Source: JABCPE02 sp963519075
GTDB taxonomy: Bacteria > Bacteroidota > Bacteroidia > Flavobacteriales > Weeksellaceae
NCBI GenBank assembly: GCA_963519075.1
Contig: CAUQMH010000002.1
Location: forward strand, 28,169-92,168
Length of the DNA stretch: 64,000 nt
Reading direction: 5' to 3'
The translations under genes were made by a program, and so were the position numbers. The notes beneath the pieces were generated by a model, which ran no database searches, had not been told where the DNA came from, and was given only the letters and a program-made list of their open reading frames with translations. Positions 33,438-42,191 of this stretch are shown here, one piece after another. Each line of letters starts with the position of its first letter. Positions within the stretch are counted from its first letter, which is position 1.

Positions 33438-34301
33438 ATGAAAAAAATTCTTGTAATCGGTGGAAATGGACAGCTCGGAAACTGTTTGAACAAAATAGCT
33501 TCTGACTATTCTTTGGAGTATGAATTCTGTTTCACAGATTATGATACTTTGGATATCACGGATAAAAACCAAGTTGATAGCTATTTCTCTGATTATCAGC
33601 CTGATTTCTGTATCAATGCTTCTGCATACACAGCCGTAGATTTGGCTGAACAGGAAAAAGAAAAAGCTTTCGCGGTCAATGCCGAAGGCGTGGGATATCT
33701 TGCCGAAGCTTGTGCAGAGCTTAACATTGATTTAATCCATGTTTCCACAGATTATGTATTTGATGGTGAGACCGACCTTCCCTACACGGAAGATGATTTC
33801 ACCAATCCTCTAGGGGTTTATGGCGCATCCAAATTAGAAGGCGAAAACCTTGCTTTGGAAAAAAATCCGAAAACCATCATTATCAGAACATCTTGGCTTT
33901 ATTCTGAGTTTAATAAAAATTTCGTGAAAACGATGCTGAATCTATTCAGCACCAAAGATGAACTGAATGTGGTAGCCGACCAATTTGGACAGCCAACTAA
34001 TGCCAATGACCTTGCGAAGGTGATTATGAAAATCATCCGAACAGAAGAAAAAGAATATGGAATTTTCCATTTTTCTAACTATCCCGAGACTAATTGGTTT
34101 GATTTTGCGCAAAAAATCGCAGAACTATCCAAAAGTAAAATCAAAATAAATCCCATCACCACAGACCAATATCCCACTCCTGCAAAACGCCCTATGCGAA
34201 GCACAATGTGTCTGGACAAAATAGAAAATAGCTACAACATAGAGCCAAGATACTGGGAAAACAGCTTGGAAGAGTGTATGGAAACTTTATTAGAAGAATA
34301 A
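33438..34301 (+). CDS. rfbD: dTDP-4-dehydrorhamnose reductase
   Basis: An NADPH-dependent short-chain dehydrogenase that makes dTDP-L-rhamnose, the last step of that pathway; 287 residues. Seen: VIGGNGQLGNCL (cofactor loop), INASAYTAVDLAEQEKEKA, HVSTDYVFDG, VYGASKLEGE with the YxxxK catalytic pair, and VADQFGQPTNANDLA. The other rml genes (rfbA, rfbB, rfbC) are not beside it, so the pathway must be completed elsewhere. Confidence 0.92.
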   Translation: MKKILVIGGNGQLGNCLNKIASDYSLEYEFCFTDYDTLDITDKNQVDSYFSDYQPDFCINASAYTAVDLAEQEKEKAFAVNAEGVGYLAEACAELNIDLIHVSTDYVFDGETDLPYTEDDFTNPLGVYGASKLEGENLALEKNPKTIIIRTSWLYSEFNKNFVKTMLNLFSTKDELNVVADQFGQPTNANDLAKVIMKIIRTEEKEYGIFHFSNYPETNWFDFAQKIAELSKSKIKINPITTDQYPTPAKRPMRSTMCLDKIENSYNIEPRYWENSLEECMETLLEE

Positions 34302-34305
34302 AAAT

Positions 34306-35034
34306 ATGAATATACATTTCATTCAACATGAGACTTTTGAAACGGCGGGAGCTTATTTAGACTGGGCGGAAAAGAGAAAATACAATATTTCTTTTTCAAA
34401 AGTTTTTGAAGGCGATAAACTTCCTGACTCCGCTGAAAACATCGATATACTCATCGTACTAGGCGGCCCACAATCTCCTGCTACCAGCATGAAAGAATAC
34501 CCATATTTTAATGCAAAAGCAGAAATGAGCCTTATCAAAAAATGCATCGATGCAGGGAAAGCCGTTGTAGGGGTATGTCTTGGTTCTCAGCTGATGGGAG
34601 AAAGTTTAGGATTTAAATTTGGACATAGTCCAGAAAAGGAAATAGGAAACTTTGTCATTGAACTTACAGGGCAAGGGCTTCAAGATGAAAAAATCAATCA
34701 TTTTGGGAAAACTTTGGTCGTGGGACACTGGCACAATGATATGCCAGGGCTGGAAAACGATAAGCAGATCCTTGCATCCAGCAAAGGCTGTCCAAGACAA
34801 ATCGTGAAATATTCTGATATTGTCTATGGTTTCCAGTGCCATATGGAACTGACGAATGAGGTTGTCAAAAAACTGATTGAGAGCGAAAAAGACTTATTAA
34901 ACCTCAGCCAAATTCATCCATTTGTGCAGTCTCCAGAAGAAATTCTTGATTTTGATTATTCAGAAATGAATGAAAAATTGTATGTTTTCTTAGATAAATT
35001 GACCCAAGATTATTTACAAAATAAAAATCATTAA
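34306..35034 (+). CDS. Class I glutamine amidotransferase-like protein
   Basis: A 242-residue protein with a complete triad: nucleophile Cys in VVGVCLGSQLMG, and the His-x-Glu pair in GFQCHMELT. LIVLGGPQSPATS is the oxyanion strand. It is a stand-alone GATase1 of the GuaA-like type (often annotated as GMP synthase glutamine amidotransferase), but it has no synthetase domain, so the ammonia acceptor or true substrate is not known. It sits 4 bases after rfbD. Confidence 0.85.
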   Translation: MNIHFIQHETFETAGAYLDWAEKRKYNISFSKVFEGDKLPDSAENIDILIVLGGPQSPATSMKEYPYFNAKAEMSLIKKCIDAGKAVVGVCLGSQLMGESLGFKFGHSPEKEIGNFVIELTGQGLQDEKINHFGKTLVVGHWHNDMPGLENDKQILASSKGCPRQIVKYSDIVYGFQCHMELTNEVVKKLIESEKDLLNLSQIHPFVQSPEEILDFDYSEMNEKLYVFLDKLTQDYLQNKNH

Positions 35035-35057
35035 TCTTTCCAAAATTTAATTTCGCC

Positions 35058-36590
35058 ATGCTAGTCAAAGTTTTTGGTAGTGCTATACACGGAGTTTCTG
35101 CCCAGACCATCACGATAGAAGTAAATGTAGACCAAGGGGTGGGCTATCATCTCGTGGGGCTTCCTGACAATGCCATCAAGGAAAGCAGCCACCGTATTTC
35201 GGCAGCCCTGAAAAATGTAGGACACAAGCTCCCTGGCAAGAAAATCACCATCAACATGGCACCTGCTGACCTCCGCAAAGAAGGTTCTGCGTATGACCTG
35301 AGCATCGCGATAGGGATTTTGGCGGCTTCGGATAAAATTCTTGCCGAAAATTTAGACCAATACATCATCATGGGGGAACTCTCCCTCGATGGCGGATTAC
35401 AGCCGATAAAAGGCGTTTTACCCATTGCAATAAAAGCGCGAGAGGAAGGCTTTAAAGGGATTATTTTACCTAAACAAAATATCCAAGAGGCCGCAATAGT
35501 GAATAATCTGGATGTTTATGGAGTAGAAAACATCAAAGAGGTGATTGACTTTTTCAATGGAGAAAGAGATTTGGAAAAAACCGAAATAGACACTCGCAAG
35601 GAATTTCAGAATAAAATCAATGAATTTCCTTATGATTTCTCGGAAGTAAAAGGACAAGAAACCGCCAAAAGAGCCATGGAAGTAGCAGCAGCCGGCGGGC
35701 ACAATATCATTCTAGTAGGCCCTCCAGGGAGCGGAAAAACCATGCTCGCCAAGAGAGTTCCCAGCATCCTGCCTCCTCTCACGATGAAAGAGGCTCTGGA
35801 AACCACTAAAATCCACTCCGTAGCAGGGAAAATGGGCAGCAACACCTCACTGATGACCATTCGCCCATTCCGTTCACCTCATCACACCATTTCTGATGTT
35901 GCTCTAGTGGGTGGCGGCACTTATCCTCAGCCTGGTGAAATTTCCCTTGCGCACAATGGAGTTCTTTTCCTCGATGAGCTTCCTGAGTTTAAAAGAGCTG
36001 TTTTGGAAGTAATGCGACAGCCTTTGGAAGACCGCGAGGTAACGATTTCCAGAGCGAGATTTTCGGTGAATTATCCATCGAGTTTTATGCTGGTGGCAAG
36101 TATGAACCCGAGTCCTTCGGGTTACTTCCCTGATGACCCGAATAATACCTCTTCCCAGACCGAAATGCAGAGATATATGAACAAGCTATCTGGGCCTCTT
36201 TTGGACAGAATAGACATTCATATAGAAGTTCAAAAAGTAGAGTTTGAGCAACTTGCAGAAAAAAGAAAAGGCGAAAGCAGTATAGAAATACGAAACCGCG
36301 TGCTGAAAGCCAGAGAGATACAAGCCAAACGATATAAAGATCTGGACATCAACTACAATGCCCAAATGGGACCCAAAGAAATAGAAAAATACTGCGATCT
36401 GGACAGCACCTGCCAGCAGTTGATAAAAAACGCCATGGAAAAACTAAATCTCTCCGCTCGTGCCTACGACAGAATCCTAAAAGTAGCCCGAACCATAGCA
36501 GATTTGGATGATTCTGAAAACATCAGTCCTGCCCATATCTCCGAAGCCATACAATACCGAAGCTTGGATAGAGATTTTTGGAGGGCGTAA
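35058..36590 (+). CDS. YifB-family Mg-chelatase-like AAA ATPase
   Basis: A 510-residue protein. Residues about 1-170 are the Lon-protease-like ChlI fold (VEVNVDQGVGYHLVGLPD-type opening). The AAA+ core follows: Walker A GPPGSGKTMLAKR, Walker B LFLDELPEF, sensor region VASMNPSPSGYFPDD, and the C-terminal lid (NLSARAYDRILKVARTIADL). YifB/ComM proteins act as branch-migration helicases in natural transformation in Haemophilus and Vibrio. The usual NPCPCG cysteines are serines here. ComEC in the same window fits a competence link (inference). Confidence 0.9.
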   Translation: MLVKVFGSAIHGVSAQTITIEVNVDQGVGYHLVGLPDNAIKESSHRISAALKNVGHKLPGKKITINMAPADLRKEGSAYDLSIAIGILAASDKILAENLDQYIIMGELSLDGGLQPIKGVLPIAIKAREEGFKGIILPKQNIQEAAIVNNLDVYGVENIKEVIDFFNGERDLEKTEIDTRKEFQNKINEFPYDFSEVKGQETAKRAMEVAAAGGHNIILVGPPGSGKTMLAKRVPSILPPLTMKEALETTKIHSVAGKMGSNTSLMTIRPFRSPHHTISDVALVGGGTYPQPGEISLAHNGVLFLDELPEFKRAVLEVMRQPLEDREVTISRARFSVNYPSSFMLVASMNPSPSGYFPDDPNNTSSQTEMQRYMNKLSGPLLDRIDIHIEVQKVEFEQLAEKRKGESSIEIRNRVLKAREIQAKRYKDLDINYNAQMGPKEIEKYCDLDSTCQQLIKNAMEKLNLSARAYDRILKVARTIADLDDSENISPAHISEAIQYRSLDRDFWRA

Positions 36591-36626
36591 AAAATAAAAC
36601 CACTTAAAAAGGTGGTTTTATTTTTT
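36591..36626. terminator. Bidirectional terminator after yifB
   Basis: A 13-bp perfect stem (36591-36603 with 36612-36624) with an 8-base loop and T-run, shared by the convergent membrane-protein gene. Confidence 0.75.
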
Positions 36627-37004
36627 ATTAATAATTTCTTCGTTTAGCTCAATTTTCTCGCCATTTTTTTCAAAATAGTACATTACTCCAATAGCAATGG
36701 ACACCACTAATAAAAGAATTACTGCTATTTTCTTTTGATTGGCTTTTTTTGAAAAAATAATGAAACTTAACAAGCCTAACCATGTAATATTTAGTATAAA
36801 CACTACAAACATATCAGGATATGCATAAAGAGTTGCTACAAAAAATATTATATAGTCTATGTTGCTTATAAAAAAGAAAAGCGAACACAATAAAACTAAA
36901 AAGAAAATAATATAAGCTAAATTCCTATCTATTTTTAATTTGTCTATAATATCCCACCTGAATATAATAGATAATAAAACGATTAAAATCACGAAAAATA
37001 TCAT
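36618..37004 (-). CDS. Small membrane protein, family not recognised
   Basis: A 128-residue, very hydrophobic protein with about four transmembrane segments: residues 1-16, 28-47, 50-76, and 87-107 roughly. A short charged tail (KNGEKIELNEEIINKK) ends it. Composition is Ile/Phe-rich and AT-rich. No motif identifies a family; it might be a tetraspan membrane protein of unknown role. It sits 78 bases downstream of the MscS-like gene and ends in a shared terminator. Confidence 0.55.
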   Translation of the reverse strand: MIFFVILIVLLSIIFRWDIIDKLKIDRNLAYIIFFLVLLCSLFFFISNIDYIIFFVATLYAYPDMFVVFILNITWLGLLSFIIFSKKANQKKIAVILLLVVSIAIGVMYYFEKNGEKIELNEEIINKK

Positions 37005-37082
37005 GTGTGCAGTTACTATTAGGAATTTTATTAAATCAAAAAACCGTTTTTATAGCAAAAAATCTGGAACATTGCCCAGATA

Positions 37083-37604
37083 TTAGCTTTTACTAACAAT
37101 GGCTATTCCTTTTTGTAGGAACTGGTTATTTGGGTAGGAAATCCGCTCTCCACTATCAGTTTTTAGGAGTGTATACAGCAGCCTTATGTCTATTATTTCG
37201 GCTTCTATCGGGGCATCTTTATCCAGAATTTTTATTTTGTCCCCTATTCTAAACGGAAATGAAAAGAAAATAATAATCCCTGCCGTGATATTGCTCAAAA
37301 TAGACCATTGGGCAAACATCGCCACACCTATCACGGTAAAAATAGAAGAAATCACGAAAAACGCCTGTTTTCGCTCCACTCCCCAGACTGGAACCAAAGT
37401 CAGGATTATAAAAATACTTATCAGAAAATCTATGTATTTCAGAACTAGCCTAATTCTCGGCTTTGAAAAGCCAGATTTCTTCCCAAATCTACCCACCAGA
37501 GTAGAAATCACAAACCTAATAAACAAAGAAAAAAGCAGCACCACAGCAGTTGCCACTATCTCGCGCTGATACGAATTAAAAAAGACATTGTCTAACACTT
37601 CCAT
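37083..37604 (-). CDS. Small mechanosensitive-channel (MscS) family protein
   Basis: A 173-residue protein: three hydrophobic helices, then the MscS pore-lining helix and beta domain (FAQWSILSNITAGIIIFF, FPFRIGDKIKILDKDAPIEA, GERISYPNNQFLQKGI). The C-terminal alpha/beta cage of full MscS (286 residues in E. coli) is missing, and the chain stops just after the beta domain. Such minimal forms are common in Bacteroidota. The ferredoxin gene is 30 bases upstream on the same strand. Confidence 0.85.
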   Translation of the reverse strand: MEVLDNVFFNSYQREIVATAVVLLFSLFIRFVISTLVGRFGKKSGFSKPRIRLVLKYIDFLISIFIILTLVPVWGVERKQAFFVISSIFTVIGVAMFAQWSILSNITAGIIIFFSFPFRIGDKIKILDKDAPIEAEIIDIRLLYTLLKTDSGERISYPNNQFLQKGIAIVSKS

Positions 37605-37634
37605 TTCTCAAAAAGATATTTTGAAACTTATATT

Positions 37635-37865
37635 TTAGATAGATTTTACAGAGATTATTTTCACAGGACACGCCTTTGCTGCCTTTTCGCAAGATTCGTA
37701 GGCGTCTTCTATCGGTGTTTTTAAGGTATGGAAACCTTTTTTCTCTACGGATTTCAGCAGAACGGATTTTCCGTCTTTTTTGGACATTCGGAAGTATTCA
37801 GGAGCGAACTCTGCACAGTAGTTACAGCCTATGCATTTCTCCCTTTGTAGTGTAACGATTACCAT
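37635..37865 (-). CDS. Single-cluster 4Fe-4S ferredoxin
   Basis: A 76-residue protein with CIGCNYCAEFAP near the N-terminus and a later CEKAAKACPVKII. The layout C-x2-C-x2-C plus the distant CP cysteine binds one [4Fe-4S] cluster; the extra Cys in CEKAAKAC may form a disulphide, as in monocluster ferredoxins. A small soluble electron carrier; the redox partner is unknown. Confidence 0.88.
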   Translation of the reverse strand: MVIVTLQREKCIGCNYCAEFAPEYFRMSKKDGKSVLLKSVEKKGFHTLKTPIEDAYESCEKAAKACPVKIISVKSI

Positions 37866-38012
37866 TTATTTTTGACGCGAAGGTAATAAATAATTTTAAA
37901 ATTTCTTTACTCTGTTTTCCTTTTTGTGATCACTTTGGAAGTATATTACGACTTTATTCAAGTCTTCGTATATTTTTTATTTAATTCTAAAGACAAAATT
38001 CCATAACCCAAT

Positions 38013-38048
38013 AAAAATAAAAAAACCTCTCCCAAAAAGAAGAGGTTT
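38013..38048 (-). terminator. Terminator of the U32 peptidase gene
   Basis: On the minus strand an 8-bp stem (38041-38048 with 38023-38030) is followed by a run of seven T and more T-rich sequence. Confidence 0.7.
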
Positions 38049-38051
38049 ATG

Positions 38052-39308
38052 CTAAGCTATTGTATCGTTTTTTACTATTTTGTAGAGTTTATCGCTTGGT
38101 CTTACACGGAAATCTGTTTTGAAAGTAACCACATCCGCCTTGGTTGCCTTTTGGCTGTCACCCTTCCCTTCTACCATCATGCTCTCTACTACCATTTCTT
38201 GGGAACCTGTGGTAGGCCCTTGGATAAGAACCTTATCGCCTACATTCAAATCAAATGCTTCTATAAGGAATTCCGCAATGCTGGTCTTCGGGTAGTAGTG
38301 CGTTCCTCTTCCGATGTAGACTTTTTTCTGTGTGGCGTTAGAACCAGGGTTCGGCGACCACTCGCCCAGTTTCTGCCCAAGGTAGTAACCACTCCAGAAA
38401 CCACGATTATAGACTGTTTCTAGTCGGCTCATCCAGTCAGCCACTTTTTCTTGGGAATAGGTGCCATCGGCTATGGAATCTATCGCCTCACGGTAGCATT
38501 TGGTTACCGTTGCCACATATTCTGGCGCCCTGCCTCGCCCTTCTAATTTGAGGACTTTCACTCCTGCATCTACGATTTGGTCAAGGAAATTGATAGTGCA
38601 GAGATCCTTTGGCGACATCATATACTCGTTGTCCAGTTCTATTTCAAAACCGCTTTCTTGGTCTATCACGGTATATTTTTTACGGCAGTTTTGCTTGCAC
38701 GCTCCTCTGTTCGCAGATGAATTGTGAGAGTGAAGACTCAGGTAACATTTCCCAGAAACCGCCATACAAAGCGCACCATGTCCGAAAATTTCTATCTCTA
38801 CCAAATTACCAGAAGGGCCTTTTATCTGCTCTTTTTCTATCTGCTGACAGATTTTTTTTACTTGAGTAACGCTGAGTTCTCGGCTCATAACCATCGTATC
38901 TGCAAAAAGCGCATAGAACTTAACCGTTTCTATATTGGTAATATTTATCTGCGTGGAAATATGCACCTCCATGCCTATCTGCCTTGCATAAGCGATTACA
39001 GCCTGATCCATCGCAATTACAGCCGTAAGGTCTGCCGCTTTGGCTCTATCCAAAAGAGTTTTGATGATGGAAAGGTCGTGGTCGTAGATAATTGTATTGA
39101 GCGTAAGGTAGGTTCTCACACCTTTTTCCTTACATCTTCTGCTGATTTCAGGGAGGTCATCTAGGGTAAAGTTCATGGAAGCTCTTGCTCTCATGTTAAG
39201 CTGTTCCACACCGAAATACACTGAATCTGCTCCATTATCCAAAGCCGCCTGCAAAGAAGTAAAATCTCCCGCGGGTGCCATTAGTTCTATTCTTCCTGTT
39301 TTTGTCAT
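38052..39308 (-). CDS. Peptidase U32 family protein (TrhP/RlhA-like)
   Basis: A 418-residue protein. Seen: LMAPAGDFTSLQAALDNGAD, VYFGVEQLNMRARASMNF, the U32 signature region EIFGHGALCMAVSGKCYLS and a cysteine set (ANRGACKQNCRKKY) that may hold an Fe-S cluster. The C-terminal part is the collagenase-associated beta domain (NVGDKVLIQGP). Bacterial U32 members such as TrhP and RlhA act in prephenate-dependent hydroxylation of tRNA or rRNA rather than as proteases, so RNA hydroxylation is the likelier role (inference). Confidence 0.9.
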   Translation of the reverse strand: MTKTGRIELMAPAGDFTSLQAALDNGADSVYFGVEQLNMRARASMNFTLDDLPEISRRCKEKGVRTYLTLNTIIYDHDLSIIKTLLDRAKAADLTAVIAMDQAVIAYARQIGMEVHISTQINITNIETVKFYALFADTMVMSRELSVTQVKKICQQIEKEQIKGPSGNLVEIEIFGHGALCMAVSGKCYLSLHSHNSSANRGACKQNCRKKYTVIDQESGFEIELDNEYMMSPKDLCTINFLDQIVDAGVKVLKLEGRGRAPEYVATVTKCYREAIDSIADGTYSQEKVADWMSRLETVYNRGFWSGYYLGQKLGEWSPNPGSNATQKKVYIGRGTHYYPKTSIAEFLIEAFDLNVGDKVLIQGPTTGSQEMVVESMMVEGKGDSQKATKADVVTFKTDFRVRPSDKLYKIVKNDTIA

Positions 39309-39329
39309 TGATGAATTTCAAAATTTTTG

Positions 39330-39337
39330 CAAAGATA
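39330..39337 (-). promoter_or_regulatory. -7 promoter box of the U32 gene
   Basis: TATCTTTG on the minus strand, exact match to TAnnTTTG, 22 bases before the ATG. Confidence 0.55.
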
Positions 39338-39401
39338 TGCTTTTTAAAATTTTATTTTCTAATTCTTTATTTGTACTTTTCGGAGTTTAAAAAGTTAAGG
39401 C

Positions 39402-40892
39402 ATGTTTTATCTATTTTTAGGGCTAGCGCTGGGTCTCATCATAGGCGGTGTAGCTGTATATTTTGCATTAAAATCTTCTCTAATTTCTCGAAATATCTTT
39501 GAGGAATTACAGCAAAATTTCGTTAAAAAAGAAACTGAACTCAGCAATGCAGAAGGCAAAATCGATGAACTTTTAGAACAAATAAAAGGAGAAAGAGAAT
39601 TTTCTGCTGGTCAAAGGGAAAAATTAAATATTACTGAAAACCAGCTTATAAAAATCTCGGCAGAGAAAGATCTCCAAAACGAACAAATCGCAGAACTGCG
39701 AAAAACAAATGAAAATTTAAATCAAAATATTTCTAATCTAAATCAAGAGAACCTACAGAATATTACTAAAATATCTGAACTTTCGGCAGAAAACAAAAAC
39801 CTGCAAAGCTCCATGGAAGAGCAGAAAAACCTTTCCCAAAAACTACAAGAGGAAAGCAAACTCCATTTTGAAAACATTGCCAATAAAATTTTGGAAGAAA
39901 AAACAGAGAAATTCACGAATCTGAACCAAACTCACCTAAAAAATATTTTGGATCCGTTCCAAGAAAAAATAATAGAACTAAAAAACCGAGTAAACGAAAC
40001 CTATGACAAAGAAGCAAAAGAGCGTTTCTCTCTCGGCGAAAAAGTAAAAGAACTCGCCTCTCTGAACCAGCAGATTTCCGAAGATGCCAAAAGGCTGACC
40101 CGCGCCCTAAAAGGAGAAAGCAAAACGCAGGGAAACTGGGGCGAGATGATTTTGGAGAGTATTTTAGAGAAATCCGGCCTCGTAAAAGGGCGGGAATATT
40201 TCTTAGAATACGAACTGCGAAATGAGGATAATAAAGCCCTATTTTCCGAGTTTTCAGGGAAGAAAATGCGCCCTGACGCCGTGATAAAATATCCCGATGA
40301 ACGAAATGTGATTATAGACTCCAAAGTTTCTCTCACGGCTTTCACAGAGCTGGTAGACGAAACCGACCCAGAAGTTTATCAAATAAAACTAAACCAGCAT
40401 TTGGCTTCGGTGAAAAACCACATTCAGCAGCTTTCTCAGAAGGCATATGATGATTATGACAAATCCTTGGATTTCGTGATGATGTTCATCCCGAGCGAAC
40501 CAGCCTATATCGCAGCGATGCAAGCCGACCCTAATCTATGGAACTACGCCTATGAACGAAGAATTTTACTGCTGAATCCGAGCAATCTCATCACTTCTTT
40601 AAAGCTGATAGCAGACCTTTGGAAACGGGAAAACCAAAACAGAAACGCCATAGAAATCGCAGAAAGAGGCGCTAAACTCTATGATAAATTTGTGAATTTT
40701 GTGGAAAACCTTGAGAAAGTCGGCAAAAATATAGACCAAGCAAAAGCTTCCTATACAGAAGCTTACAAACAGCTGCACAGCGGAAGGGACAACCTCATCA
40801 CGCAGACCCAAAAGATGAAATCTCTGGGAATAAAAAACAAAAAAGAACTTCCACAGAGTTTGATTGACAATTCTGAACAAACCAATGAATAA
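39402..40892 (+). CDS. rmuC: RmuC-family DNA recombination protein
   Basis: A 496-residue protein with an N-terminal transmembrane anchor (FLGLALGLIIGGVAVYFAL), about 170 residues of coiled coil, then the RmuC nuclease-like domain (QGNWGEMILESILEKSGLVKG, RPDAVIKYPDERNVIIDSKVSL, FVMMFIPSEPAYIAAM). RmuC limits inversions at short repeats; the core has a PD-(D/E)XK-like pattern. It is followed 6 bases later by an RNA methyltransferase gene. Confidence 0.93.
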   Translation: MFYLFLGLALGLIIGGVAVYFALKSSLISRNIFEELQQNFVKKETELSNAEGKIDELLEQIKGEREFSAGQREKLNITENQLIKISAEKDLQNEQIAELRKTNENLNQNISNLNQENLQNITKISELSAENKNLQSSMEEQKNLSQKLQEESKLHFENIANKILEEKTEKFTNLNQTHLKNILDPFQEKIIELKNRVNETYDKEAKERFSLGEKVKELASLNQQISEDAKRLTRALKGESKTQGNWGEMILESILEKSGLVKGREYFLEYELRNEDNKALFSEFSGKKMRPDAVIKYPDERNVIIDSKVSLTAFTELVDETDPEVYQIKLNQHLASVKNHIQQLSQKAYDDYDKSLDFVMMFIPSEPAYIAAMQADPNLWNYAYERRILLLNPSNLITSLKLIADLWKRENQNRNAIEIAERGAKLYDKFVNFVENLEKVGKNIDQAKASYTEAYKQLHSGRDNLITQTQKMKSLGIKNKKELPQSLIDNSEQTNE

Positions 40893-40898
40893 AAAATC

Positions 40899-41669
40899 AT
40901 GATTATACAAAGTCTTCAAAACGAAAAAATAAAAAAACTAACCAAAATTCTCACTAAAAATAACGAGAGAAAAAAACTCAAAATATTCGCTGTGGAAGGG
41001 AAACAGGAAAACGAAAGGGCTTTGAAATTTGATTTTGAAGCGGTGGAATTTTTTATTTGTGAAGATATTTTCGGGACAGATTTCCCAAAAGGAAAAACAC
41101 ATCTGGTTTCTCGCGAAGTTTATGAAAAAATAGCTTACAGAGGCTCTTCCGAAGGAATTATCGGTATTTACAAAGAAAAAGAAACCTCACTGAATGATTT
41201 TAAATCAAAAGAAAATTCCTCCATCATCGTGCTGGAAAGCATAGAAAAACCTGGGAATTTAGGAGCGGTTTTGCGCAGCTGCGAGGCTTTTGGGATAGAC
41301 GCCCTTGTCATCACGGATTCTAGAACAGATTTTTATAATCCTAATGTTATCCGAAGCAGCGTGGGCTGTCTCTTTGGGATGAATTTCTTTCAAGCAGAAA
41401 ACCAAGAAGTGGTTGATTTCTTGAAAAAGAATGATTTTCAGGTATTTACCACCATAATGAACACCGATTCTAAAGGAATAAATCAAAAAAACCTGACTGG
41501 AAAATCAGCCATTGTATTCGGAACGGAGCATTCTGGGTTGAGTGATTTTTGGAGAGGAAAAGGAGAAAACATCATCGTCCCAATGGCAGGAACGATAGAC
41601 TCTCTCAATCTAAGCAATGCTGTCGCTATAAGCTGCTATGAGATACTAAGACAAAAAATCTCTCACTAA
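40899..41669 (+). CDS. TrmH/SpoU-family RNA 2'-O-methyltransferase
   Basis: A 256-residue SPOUT enzyme using S-adenosylmethionine. The N-terminal substrate-binding domain includes LKIFAVEGKQENERAL. The knotted catalytic domain carries motif 1 LESIEKPGNLGAVLRSCEAF, motif 2 FGTEHSGLSDFW and motif 3 VPMAGTIDSLNLSNAVAISCY. The RNA target (tRNA or 23S rRNA) cannot be told. The stop codon is inside the terminator stem. Confidence 0.9.
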   Translation: MIIQSLQNEKIKKLTKILTKNNERKKLKIFAVEGKQENERALKFDFEAVEFFICEDIFGTDFPKGKTHLVSREVYEKIAYRGSSEGIIGIYKEKETSLNDFKSKENSSIIVLESIEKPGNLGAVLRSCEAFGIDALVITDSRTDFYNPNVIRSSVGCLFGMNFFQAENQEVVDFLKKNDFQVFTTIMNTDSKGINQKNLTGKSAIVFGTEHSGLSDFWRGKGENIIVPMAGTIDSLNLSNAVAISCYEILRQKISH

Positions 41670-41690
41670 AATTAGTGAGAGACTTTAATT
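41659..41690 (+). terminator. Terminator after the RNA methyltransferase
   Basis: A 10-bp perfect stem (41659-41668 with 41673-41682) and 4-base loop; a T-containing stretch follows. It overlaps the stop codon. Confidence 0.6.
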
Positions 41691-41707
41691 GTTTCTTAAG
41701 AGTTAAA

Positions 41708-42001
41708 TTATTTTTTAACTTCTTCTTTTACTTCTTTAGCAGCAGCTTCTACTTTAGCAGCTCCTTCTTCTACTTTAGCAGCAGCAGCATCTTTTACTTC
41801 TTCAGCTTTAGCAGCAGCAGCATCTTTTACTTCTTCAGCTTTAACAGCAGCAGAATCAACAGCAGCAACAGCAGCAGAATCAACAGCAGCAGCAGTTTCT
41901 TGAGCTGTAGAATCAACAGCGTCTTTTACTTCTTCAGCTTTTTTGTTACAAGATACTAATGCTAATGCTACAACAGCAGCTGCAAATAATGACTTTTTCA
42001 T
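41708..42001 (-). CDS. Alanine/lysine/glutamate repeat lipoprotein
   Basis: A 97-residue lipoprotein. The signal peptide ends in the lipobox LALVSC (Cys about 18). The rest is low-complexity helix built of tandem 11-residue units KAEEVKDAAAA (two near-identical in a row), preceded by AVDSAAV units. With its Ala/Lys/Glu pattern it should form a continuous amphipathic helix or coiled coil. No enzyme motif is present. It could be a structural outer-membrane lipoprotein or an apolipoprotein-like stress protein (inference). The promoter is divergent from that of the membrane regulator-like gene at 42192. Confidence 0.78.
   Translation of the reverse strand: MKKSLFAAAVVALALVSCNKKAEEVKDAVDSTAQETAAAVDSAAVAAVDSAAVKAEEVKDAAAAKAEEVKDAAAAKVEEGAAKVEAAAKEVKEEVKK
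41778..41891. repeat. Tandem DNA repeats inside the lipoprotein gene
   Basis: A 33-bp unit occurs twice with no mismatch (41778-41810, 41811-41843), then a 24-bp unit occurs twice (41844-41867 and 41868-41891, the second identical or nearly so). Each keeps frame. They encode the helical repeats of the lipoprotein. Confidence 0.85.
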
Positions 42002-42078
42002 AATAATAAAAATTTTTTAAACGGTTAAAATTAAATTTCTTGACTCAACTTGTTAATCTGAACATCAAATCAACAGGG

Positions 42079-42086
42079 CAAAGATA
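42079..42086 (-). promoter_or_regulatory. -7 promoter box of the repeat lipoprotein
   Basis: TATCTTTG on the minus strand; transcription would begin near 42072, giving a leader of about 70 bases before the ATG at 42001. Confidence 0.45.
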
Positions 42087-42101
42087 TAGCGAGAAAAAAA
42101 A

Positions 42102-42132
42102 TTGCCTATGAAAAATAATTGTAATATCTTTG
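42102..42132 (+). promoter_or_regulatory. Promoter of the membrane regulator-like operon
   Basis: TTG at 42102-42104, a 20-base spacer and TATCTTTG at 42125-42132: both elements match the Bacteroidota consensus. Confidence 0.6.
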
Positions 42133-42148
42133 TAAAATATTTTACAAA
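42129..42148. promoter_or_regulatory. Perfect 20-bp palindrome over the promoter start region
   Basis: TTTGTAAAATATTTTACAAA is fully self-complementary and overlaps the -7 box and the expected transcription start. It is placed as an operator would be; the binding protein is unknown. Confidence 0.55.
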
Positions 42149-42191
42149 TAAAGAACACTGATTATCAGTAAATTAAACATAAATTCGTGTT

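Noticed and set aside
37926..38006. Twenty-six-codon frame with GTG start in the ferredoxin/U32 gap
   Set aside because: No conserved motif, no clear promoter or binding site; length is within chance for this AT-rich DNA. An 8-bp palindrome GTGATCAC at its start was also noted but is too short to call an operator.
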